Shown piece by piece: positions 1 through 5,691 of a stretch of DNA of 6,041 nt. Source of the stretch: Nostocaceae cyanobacterium CSSed10_463m (GTDB lineage Bacteria > Cyanobacteriota > Cyanobacteriia > Cyanobacteriales > Nostocaceae); NCBI GenBank assembly GCA_003556955.1, contig PWQB01000454.1, positions 1 through 6,041 on the forward strand, written 5' to 3'. A program made the translations under genes and the position numbers. Each line of letters begins with the position of its first letter. The stretch's first letter is position 1. The notes under the pieces were generated by a model, which was not told the origin of the DNA, ran no database searches, and saw only the letters and a program-made list of their open reading frames with translations.

Positions 1-422
1 AGGTGACAACCAGTTTTGTGGAAAGTTTCTCGAAGGACACCACACCCCGCAATTTAGATGATTTACTCAGAATGGAGTACCGCAGTAAGTTAGTTAATCC
101 CAAATGGGCGCAAGCTATGGCGAATCAAGGTTCTGGTGGTGCGTTTGAAATTTCTCAACGGATGACGGCGTTGATTGGTTGGGGTGGGACTGCTGATTTT
201 CAAGATGATTGGGTTTATGACCAAGCGGCTGATACTTATGCTTTAGATGCAGAGATGGCGGATAAGTTACGCAAGGCGAATCCTGAAGCTTTTCGGAATA
301 TTTTGAGCCGAATGATTGAGGCACATGGGCGCGGTATTTGGCAAGCTGATGCAGATAAGTTGGATAAGTTGCGTCAGTTATATGATTTGACTGATGAACA
401 ATTGGAAGGTGTGACGGTTTAA
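1..422 (+). CDS. chlH: Magnesium chelatase subunit H, C-terminal end (partial)
   Basis: This is the C-terminal tail of the large, porphyrin-binding subunit of magnesium chelatase. With ChlI and ChlD, ChlH inserts Mg2+ into protoporphyrin IX in an ATP-dependent step, the first one committed to chlorophyll. The reading frame is open from the left edge (codons begin at position 3) to a TAA at 420-422, giving about 139 residues; the full protein is normally around 1300, so some 90% lies outside the window. I recognise the conserved tail of the CobN/BchH/ChlH family: LNPKW-like 'LVNPKWAQAMANQGSGGAFEI', then 'RMTALIGWGGTADFQDDWVY', then 'ANPEAFRNILSRMIEAHGRG', and a charged end 'LDKLRQLYDLTDEQLEGV'. 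The wording is that of cyanobacterial ChlH rather than cobaltochelatase CobN. The GTG at position 3 is not a start, because the family alignment continues upstream. No clear terminator follows the stop. Identification is from remembered family sequence. Confidence 0.93.
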   Translation, partial: VTTSFVESFSKDTTPRNLDDLLRMEYRSKLVNPKWAQAMANQGSGGAFEISQRMTALIGWGGTADFQDDWVYDQAADTYALDAEMADKLRKANPEAFRNILSRMIEAHGRGIWQADADKLDKLRQLYDLTDEQLEGVTV

Positions 423-498
423 ATATGGATTTGTGTCACGCACCAGGCGCAGAGAGGAAGAGTTAAGTTATGTCTTGCACCAGCATCAAACACCGCCC

Positions 499-624
499 GA
501 TGTTAAAAACATCAGGCTCATAGCTCAAGTCATCTCAAGATGACTGATACCGCACCCCAATACGGCCAAGATTTCAGTCCCTTTTAGTAGCCTTAAGCTA
601 TGAGCCAAGAAATTTATTTCTTGG
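499..624. repeat. Nested inverted-repeat cluster (structured RNA or mobile-element relic)
   Basis: Four palindromic parts lie in 126 bases. Hairpin A: gatgtt (499-504) pairs with aacatc (508-513) across an AAA loop. Outer stem B: ggctcatagct (515-525) pairs perfectly with agctatgagcc (596-606), 11 bp, enclosing 70 bases. Inside B is hairpin C: agtcatct (528-535) with agatgact (538-545), 8 bp and a 2-base gap, opening to a 4-base loop if the last pair is not formed. Hairpin D: ccaagaaa (605-612) with tttcttgg (617-624), 8 bp, loop ttta; its arm shares two bases with stem B, so D could extend or compete with it. The pairings were read directly. I do not recognise a named RNA family. It could be a structured RNA on either strand, a palindromic repeat element, or the end of a lost IS200/IS605-type insertion. 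There is no T-run after hairpin D, which argues against a simple terminator. Confidence 0.6.
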
Positions 625-653
625 TGGGATATGGGTCACGTCGCTGCGCTCCG

Positions 654-681
654 AAGTCAAAAGTCAAAAGTCAAAAGTCAA
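654..681. repeat. Heptamer tandem repeat, AAGTCAA x4 (STRR type)
   Basis: Four perfect head-to-tail copies of the 7-mer aagtcaa occupy 654-660, 661-667, 668-674 and 675-681; a degenerate continuation (gaggcaaaagt) follows. Short tandemly repeated repetitive (STRR) sequences with a 7-bp period are a known hallmark of intergenic DNA in Nostoc, Anabaena and Calothrix. Copy number in such arrays usually varies between strains. No function is implied by the sequence. Confidence 0.9.
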
Positions 682-705
682 GAGGCAAAAGTATTAAATC
701 CCCTC

Positions 706-743
706 CCCACGAATGAAACAAACACATTAATTATGTACGTGGG
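706..743. repeat. Inverted repeat with 6-bp arms, possible stem-loop
   Basis: cccacg (706-711) is complementary to cgtggg (738-743). Inside the 26-base loop, acat (724-727) can pair with atgt (733-736) around an AT-rich centre. Read on the minus strand it lies about 100 bases beyond the kinase stop codon, so it might stabilise or end that transcript, but there is no T-run and the loop is long. A chance palindrome is possible. Confidence 0.35.
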
Positions 744-824
744 TAGTGAAGTTATATGCTTACCCTAAAATTAGTTTAACTGGAAAAGGCAAACTTTGTT
801 CTGTGTCTCCTAATTAAGAACTAA

Positions 825-851
825 GAATTACGAATTACGAATTACGAATTA
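825..851. repeat. Heptamer tandem repeat, GAATTAC x3.9 (STRR type), overlapping the kinase 3' end
   Basis: Copies of gaattac sit at 825-831, 832-838 and 839-845, followed by a six-base partial copy at 846-851. The array is a second STRR-class repeat in the same spacer, with a unit unrelated to the AAGTCAA array. Unlike that one it enters a coding region: the kinase stop codon (842-844 on the minus strand) and its last two to three codons lie inside the repeat. Confidence 0.9.
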
Positions 852-3800
852 TTAACTAATTGAGCAACTGCGACTGCTAAAGTATCTGGTTCTACTGGCT
901 TAGGGATGTGCATTTGAAACCCTGCGGCGATCGCCTGTTGTTGGTTAAACTCACCCGCAAATGCCGTGAGAGCGATCGCCGGCACTCTTCCCCCTGTTTC
1001 TGGCGGTAAAACCCGAAGTTTGCGTAACAATTCATAGCCATCCATCTGGGGCATCCCAATATCGCTAACTAGAACATCTGGCTGAGACTTGACTATCATT
1101 TGTAGTGCTTCCCATGCTGATCCGACTTTGGTGACTTCTGCACCATACATTTTGAGCGCAAAGGCGATAAAATCGCGCGAATCAGCATCATCATCCACAA
1201 CTAAAATTTTAATGCTATTTAAATTTAAAGTAGTTTCCGGCGCAGGATGGTCTAATACTATTTCAGACTGAGGCGAAGTCTGGCAACCAGTCCCTACACT
1301 TTTACGAAACGGTAGTCTGACAGTAAAAGTTGCTCCCTGTCCTTCACCTAAACTTTTAACCTCCACAGTACCGCCATGTAACTCCACTAACTGCCGGACA
1401 ATTGCTAATCCTAAGCCTAGTCCCCCGAATGTTCTAGTAATTGAACTGTCTTCTTGACGAAAATAGTTAAATATGTATGGTAAAAAATCAGGGCTAATAC
1501 CTTTACCTGTATCACTGACTTGGATTTGAGCCATAGAAGCAGATTCCTCTAGCCGTACTTCTACTTTCCCACCGACAGAAGTAAACTTGACAGCATTAGA
1601 TAAAAGATTCCAGACAATTTGCTGTAAGCGAGCCGAATCACCTGTAACTTGCCCGATATTTTCCGGCAAAATAGTGTGAATAGTAATTTCTTTTGCAGCA
1701 GCAGCTAAACTAACAGTTTCTAATGCTGCGGAAATAGTGTTTACTAGATTGACACTAGAAACATTTAAAGTGAGTTTACCCTGAAGAATGCGGGATACAT
1801 CTAGCAAATCTTCAATCAGGTCAACTTGTAACTTGGCATTACGTTCAATAGTTTCTATAGCTTGAACCGTCTTAGCTTGATCCAGTCTGCCAGATTTCAA
1901 CAGATGAATCCAGCCCAGAATCGGATTAAGTGGTGTTCGCAGTTCATGGGAAAGGACTGCGAGAAACTCATCTTTAATGCGATTGGCTTTTTCGGCTTCT
2001 GCACGCGCAGCTTGTTGCTGTTGCAAGGCACTCCACAGCGCTGCTTCTGATTGTTTATAATCATTAATATCGGTAGAAGACCCAAACCACTTGATAATCT
2101 CTCCTTTGTGATTACGTAAAGGAAAAGCTCGGCCTAAGTGCCAGCGATACTGCCCATCACTAGCACGACGGAAGCGGCATTCTATGTCAAAATTTTTACC
2201 TGTATTAACCGATTCATTCCAAGCATCTATGGTTATTTTCACATCGTCGGGGTGCAGTACAGCTTCCCAGCCCCAACCTTGAGTTTGCTCCCAAGTCATA
2301 CCTGTATAATCGAACCAGCGTTGATTATAATAGTCTAACCAACCATCAGGCCGACTAGTCCAGACAATCTGGGGCATAGTGTCGGCTAAAGTGCGAAAAT
2401 TTAACTCGCTGGCTTTAAAAGCTTCCCTAGCTCGGATATGATCTGTAATATCAGTATTAGTACCGTACCATTTAATTATATTTCCTTCTTGGTCACGCAA
2501 AGGCAGCGCCTGTCCTAAAATCCAACGATATTCCCCAGTGCGAGAAAGCAAGCGAGCCTCTGCCTGATATTCATTGCCAGTTTGCACAGCATGATTCCAC
2601 AATTTTTCCACTTTTGCTAAATCTTCTGGATGCACAATATCAGACCACCCCTCAGCTTGCAGTTGTTTGAGTGTCTTACCTGTAAAATCGCGCCACCTGT
2701 TGTTATAGTAATCCAATTCACCATTAGGTAATGCTGTCCATACCTGTTGCGGAATAGTTTCTGTCATCAACCGCAATAAATATTCACTTTGTTGCAACGC
2801 CTGTTCTGAGCGATGTTTCTCAATAGCCACACCTGCGAGGTGAGATGCACTTTCAATCAGTTGTTGCTCTAATTTTTGCGGCGTGCGTGGTGTGGAATAG
2901 TAGAGGGCAAAGGTTCCTAAAACATTGCCTTGGCTATCTAAAATCGGCGCAGACCAACAAGCTTGGAGATTGTTAAGCAGTGCGTAATCGCGGTATTTTG
3001 CCCATTTTACATCCTTAGCAATATCTGAAACAATTACCGTTTTTTTTGTATAAGCAGCTGTACCACAACTGCCCATTTCTGGACCCACAGGCACACCATC
3101 TGCTATTGCTTGAATATATTTCTCTGGTAAACTAGAACCGATAGCAAGATGTAATTTCTTTTGCGATTCATCTAGTAACATAATGGAGCAAAAAACTTGA
3201 TTTAACCTAGCCTCAATAGACTGGGCTAAACATACCAATACCTCCTGGAGAGGTACACCTGTGGCAATCAATTCTAAAATCTCATTTTGCAAGGACAAGA
3301 GGGCTTCATTTTGCTTACAAATAGTCACATTCTGCTGTAACATCATACCCGCAAAAATTTTTCCTTGTTGGTTGCGAACAGGAACAGTATGAGTTTCGTA
3401 GATTTGATGTTGATAAGTAACTTCTTGAACTGTAGTTTTCCCTGATAAAGCATCACGATACAAAGGTTCTAGGATTTGGCAGGTTTCTCTAGGAAACACT
3501 TCCCCAACAGTTTTGCCCATCATGGAATTACTTTCTAGTCCCACAACTGCTAACTCAGTACCTTCACACACCAAATAGCGTAAATTGTGGTCAAACAAGT
3601 AAACAGCCCCATTGGGTATATGCTGCATCAGGGTGCGGTACAGTATTTCTCTTTCTACTAAGATGGCATTAGCTGGTAGTAATTGGGCTGTGCATTCTAA
3701 AACAGGTTGTTTAATTTCTGGTTTCAGGGAAAGATTTAAAACATCTTTGTGTGATAAAGGTTGATCAACTTGACTCTGATTGTCAGTTATGCATAAGTTT

Positions 3801-4237
3801 TTATTTATTTCACTAGAAGGACCACTATTAAATTGTTGAAATTTAATTTCACTAATATCGGTAAATGTAGTCACAACAGCATAGGAAGCAGCTTGATTAG
3901 CTTGAAATAAAGGCTGAAAATTGAGTAACAACCACACTAATTGACCAGTGGGTTTATAAAAGCCTATAACAATATTTTTACATGGCTGTCTAGTTTGTAG
4001 AGCCACTATACCCGGATGTGTTGCTGGTGTCACAACTGACCCGTCTTCATGAATCATTTGCCAGGGAGGGTCAAAAAAATTTTTTCCCAGTAGTTGATGC
4101 GTCTGATAGCCTAAAATCTTCTCAGCAGCAGGATTACAGGCTTGTATCGTTGTATCAGCTAACTGAAAAATCATCCCCTCTTCTGGAAATGATAGCTGGG
4201 AAATATTGATCTGCTGGGAATTTTCTTGATTTTGCAT
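842..4237 (-). CDS. Hybrid sensor histidine kinase (PAS-PAS-GAF-PAS-PAS-HisKA-HATPase-REC)
   Basis: A 1131-residue multidomain kinase that should sense a signal through its N-terminal domains, autophosphorylate on His and pass the phosphate to its own receiver. Approximate domains: PAS 15-132; linker 133-190; PAS 197-305; GAF 315-475 (GSCGTAAY at 389-396, ACWSAPI at 426-432); a PAS_3-type pair at 485-600 and 610-727; coiled linker 730-755; HisKA 755-825 with H-box SHELRTP and phospho-His H764; HATPase 866-976 with N881, G1 box DTGKGIS (909-915) and G2 box GGLGLGLAI (938-946); receiver 1009-1128 with DDD 1015-1017, phospho-Asp D1059, T1091 and K1113. All key residues are present, so it should be active. 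No signal peptide or membrane segment is visible, so it is probably cytosolic. The GAF lacks the Cys-His pair typical of bilin-binding domains. The ATG at 4237 has a weak GGAA nine bases upstream, and no in-frame start was seen in the 50 bases above it. No response regulator gene is adjacent; the ligand and output are unknown. Confidence 0.96.
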   Translation of the reverse strand: MQNQENSQQINISQLSFPEEGMIFQLADTTIQACNPAAEKILGYQTHQLLGKNFFDPPWQMIHEDGSVVTPATHPGIVALQTRQPCKNIVIGFYKPTGQLVWLLLNFQPLFQANQAASYAVVTTFTDISEIKFQQFNSGPSSEINKNLCITDNQSQVDQPLSHKDVLNLSLKPEIKQPVLECTAQLLPANAILVEREILYRTLMQHIPNGAVYLFDHNLRYLVCEGTELAVVGLESNSMMGKTVGEVFPRETCQILEPLYRDALSGKTTVQEVTYQHQIYETHTVPVRNQQGKIFAGMMLQQNVTICKQNEALLSLQNEILELIATGVPLQEVLVCLAQSIEARLNQVFCSIMLLDESQKKLHLAIGSSLPEKYIQAIADGVPVGPEMGSCGTAAYTKKTVIVSDIAKDVKWAKYRDYALLNNLQACWSAPILDSQGNVLGTFALYYSTPRTPQKLEQQLIESASHLAGVAIEKHRSEQALQQSEYLLRLMTETIPQQVWTALPNGELDYYNNRWRDFTGKTLKQLQAEGWSDIVHPEDLAKVEKLWNHAVQTGNEYQAEARLLSRTGEYRWILGQALPLRDQEGNIIKWYGTNTDITDHIRAREAFKASELNFRTLADTMPQIVWTSRPDGWLDYYNQRWFDYTGMTWEQTQGWGWEAVLHPDDVKITIDAWNESVNTGKNFDIECRFRRASDGQYRWHLGRAFPLRNHKGEIIKWFGSSTDINDYKQSEAALWSALQQQQAARAEAEKANRIKDEFLAVLSHELRTPLNPILGWIHLLKSGRLDQAKTVQAIETIERNAKLQVDLIEDLLDVSRILQGKLTLNVSSVNLVNTISAALETVSLAAAAKEITIHTILPENIGQVTGDSARLQQIVWNLLSNAVKFTSVGGKVEVRLEESASMAQIQVSDTGKGISPDFLPYIFNYFRQEDSSITRTFGGLGLGLAIVRQLVELHGGTVEVKSLGEGQGATFTVRLPFRKSVGTGCQTSPQSEIVLDHPAPETTLNLNSIKILVVDDDADSRDFIAFALKMYGAEVTKVGSAWEALQMIVKSQPDVLVSDIGMPQMDGYELLRKLRVLPPETGGRVPAIALTAFAGEFNQQQAIAAGFQMHIPKPVEPDTLAVAVAQLVNNS
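926..935. repeat. HIP1 palindrome (first copy)
   Basis: The 10-mer ggcgatcgcc contains the HIP1 octamer GCGATCGC (927-934), the highly iterated palindrome strongly over-represented in many cyanobacterial genomes. It lies in the receiver-encoding part of the kinase gene. It is useful mainly as a taxonomic sign. Confidence 0.9.
972..979. repeat. HIP1 palindrome (second copy)
   Basis: A second GCGATCGC octamer lies 45 bases after the first, again within receiver codons of the kinase gene. Confidence 0.9.
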
Positions 4238-4614
4238 TATGTCAAATTCCAGGATGAAAACGGAATGGATGATAAATCTATAATTGATTAATGTAAAAAT
4301 AATTTGTTTGGCATCTACTTAATAGCATATACAATTGGTATTATCTATTGAATATTTACTATAAAATTAATTTTTAAAATATGGACGGCGCTGATATTTT
4401 ATATTTTAGCCCACACTCTAGCCTGATTTTACGAGAGTTTACTTGATTGGTTTAAATTCTATACATTAGGGTGATTGTTATAGATGATATTTTTATGGGA
4501 AGTTAACGGATTAGTACTTGTTAATGAATTTGGGTGTAATTTGGGATGAAACTTGGCAAAATCCCAGAAAAAGAGGGATGATTGGGGTTGATGGGATTGT
4601 GGGAATTGATAATC
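4238..4614. other. Divergent intergenic region between kinase and hydrolase
   Basis: This AT-rich 377-base region must carry the promoters for the leftward kinase and the rightward hydrolase. For the kinase, the best sigma-70-like pair I can find on the minus strand is TTCAAT (4347-4352) and TATGCT (4324-4329) with a 17-base spacer; the match is only moderate. For the hydrolase I found no convincing -35/-10 pair. A 6-bp inverted repeat (4542-4547 tgggat with 4561-4566 atccca, 13-base loop) would fall in the hydrolase leader. I looked for NtcA-type GTA-N8-TAC sites and found none. A leftward reading frame overlapping the hydrolase start (4459-4662) has low-complexity composition and no recognisable protein, so I do not call it a gene. 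Confidence 0.5.
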
Positions 4615-5490
4615 ATGTTCACTAGCTTTGAACAAACTATAGTTGATACTTCTGAAGCGCAAATAAATTTAGTCAAGGCTGGTGACGGGCCAGGATTACT
4701 TTTGCTGCATGGTTATCCTCAAACCCATGTGATGTGGCATAAGATAGCACCTTGGTTAGCTGAAAATTTTACTGTTGTGGCCACAGATTTAAGAGGATAT
4801 GGTGATAGTTCTAAGCCCGCAAGTATTCCTAATCACATCAATTATTCCAAACGGGTGATGGCGCAGGATCAAATAGAGGTCATGTCTAAGTTAGGATATG
4901 AACAATTTTATGTTGTGGCTCATGACCGAGGCGCGCGAGTTGCTCATCGCATGGTTTTAGATCATCCTAACTGTGTAAACAAGCTGGTTTTGCTAGATAT
5001 TGCACCCACCTATAAGATGTATGAAACAACTGATAAAGAGTTGGCCACAGCTTATTATCACTGGTTTTTCTTAATTCAACCTGATGATTTATCAGAAACA
5101 CTGATTAAAGCTAATCCTGATGATTATTTACGGAATTGTTTAGAAAAATGGAGTCAAGATTTTTCAGCTTTTTGGCCTGAAGCTTTAGCTGAGTACAATC
5201 GCTGCTTTCGTGACCCGGCTACTATCCATGCTACCTGTGAAGATTATCGTGCCGCCGCAACGATTGATTTAGAGCATGATCGACTCGATAAAGAACAAAA
5301 AATTCAATGTCCAGTGCTGGTTTTATGGGGCAAAAAAGGAATTATTGGACGTAAATATAACGTTTTAGAAACTTGGCGGGAACAAGCAATTAATGTTCAA
5401 GGTAAATCTCTACCTTGCGGTCATTTTCTCCCAGAAGAAGCCCCAGAGGAGACTTATCAAGCTATTTATCAATTTTTGGTTGGTCGCTAA
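4615..5490 (+). CDS. Alpha/beta hydrolase, fluoroacetate/haloacetate dehalogenase family
   Basis: A 291-residue cytosolic alpha/beta-hydrolase of the haloacetate dehalogenase group (EC 3.8.1.3), which converts 2-haloacetates, in some members fluoroacetate, to glycolate plus halide through an aspartyl-ester intermediate. Visible features: oxyanion loop HGYPQT (32-37); DLRGYGDS (58-65); nucleophile elbow HDRGAR with D104 and carboxylate-binding R105 and R108; catalytic acid D128 in LLDIAPT; halide-pocket H149-W150 in YYHWFF and Y211 in EDYRAAATIDLEHDR; catalytic H270 in CGHFLPEEAPEE. This matches, nearly position for position, the residue set I recall from studied bacterial fluoroacetate dehalogenases. 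The ATG at 4615 was chosen because family proteins begin with a similar short lead and GGGAA stands nine bases upstream; in-frame ATG 4591 or TTG 4582 would add 8 or 11 residues of non-family sequence. No signal peptide. It stands alone, divergent from the kinase. The substrate in vivo is not shown by the sequence. Confidence 0.9.
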   Translation: MFTSFEQTIVDTSEAQINLVKAGDGPGLLLLHGYPQTHVMWHKIAPWLAENFTVVATDLRGYGDSSKPASIPNHINYSKRVMAQDQIEVMSKLGYEQFYVVAHDRGARVAHRMVLDHPNCVNKLVLLDIAPTYKMYETTDKELATAYYHWFFLIQPDDLSETLIKANPDDYLRNCLEKWSQDFSAFWPEALAEYNRCFRDPATIHATCEDYRAAATIDLEHDRLDKEQKIQCPVLVLWGKKGIIGRKYNVLETWREQAINVQGKSLPCGHFLPEEAPEETYQAIYQFLVGR

Positions 5491-5577
5491 TATAGCGTGT
5501 TGTAGAGAGTATGTCCTAAGTGGATAAAACCCTAGTCAATTATATACACTGGTAGTCAAACTCCCACAGGTGTTTTA

Positions 5578-5691
5578 ATGTTTCAGCGCGAATTTGCTCA
5601 AAAAATTGGTGTCTGTGTTAGAACCTGGCAAAGGTGGGATGTAGGAAACCCCCGACAATTGACAACCCAGATCAAGTTCTGGGAGAATTAG
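5578..5691 (+). pseudogene. tnpA: IS607-family transposase TnpA, N-terminal fragment
   Basis: An ATG with a good ribosome site (AGGTG at 5568-5572, five-base spacing) opens a 37-codon frame ending at TAG 5689-5691. Residues 5-23, 'EFAQKIGVCVRTWQRWDVG', resemble the helix-turn-helix at the start of IS607-type serine recombinases (typically 'EFA..IGVSVRTLQRWD.EGKL...RTPTNRRYYT'). After RWDVG the match stops in this frame. In the next frame the codons read ETPDN before a stop at 5660, a possible trace of the RTPTNRR segment after a frameshift. The serine-recombinase catalytic domain is absent. The hit is short and based on remembered family wording; its position directly before a tnpB piece is the main support. 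Otherwise it could be an unrelated small HTH relic. Confidence 0.55.

Larger units (their letters stand above)
423..841. other. Intergenic region between convergent chlH and kinase genes
   Basis: About 420 bases without a convincing gene, lying between two convergent 3' ends. From left to right it holds a GC-richer stretch (437-457) resembling the dispersed 'cacgcagaggcgcagagagg'-type repeats of Nostoc genomes, a cluster of short hairpins (499-624), a four-copy heptamer array (654-681), an inverted repeat with 6-bp arms (706-711 and 738-743) and the GAATTAC array (from 825). I see no canonical rho-independent terminator (GC stem plus T-run) for either flanking gene, although the hairpins could help end transcription from both sides. 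The mixture of repeats is typical of the spacers in heterocystous cyanobacteria. Confidence 0.7.

Noticed and set aside
1..422. A complete small gene starting at GTG 3
   Set aside because: The sequence matches the interior of the ChlH C-terminus and the frame is open to the left edge, so this is a gene fragment, not a 139-residue protein.
571..592. A CRISPR-like repeat (gatttcagtcccttttag)
   Set aside because: It superficially resembles cyanobacterial CRISPR repeats, but there is only one copy, with no regular spacers and no cas gene.
605..624. Hairpin D as a rho-independent terminator of chlH
   Set aside because: The stem is AT-rich and is followed by ggtggg rather than a T-run on either strand.
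499..624. A retron or group II intron RNA
   Set aside because: The inverted arms invite the idea, but no reverse transcriptase is in the window and no intron domain V motif is seen.
1862..2338. Short reading frames antisense to or overlapping the kinase gene (for example 1862-2050, 1897-2085, 2138-2338)
   Set aside because: They lie inside strongly conserved kinase codons, have no recognisable domains and carry no ribosome site I can defend.
315..4237. Bilin-binding (phytochrome or cyanobacteriochrome) GAF in the kinase
   Set aside because: The GAF has no Cys-His chromophore-attachment motif; its GSCGTAAY and ACWSAPI motifs are of the non-photoreceptor type.
4459..4662. Leftward 67-codon frame across the hydrolase start
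   Set aside because: Its composition is Asn/Ser/His-rich as expected from AT-rich DNA, it overlaps the conserved hydrolase N-terminus and it resembles nothing known.
5485..5497. Palindrome cgcta-ata-tagcg over the hydrolase stop as a terminator
   Set aside because: The stem is only 5 bp with no T-run, so it is most likely chance.
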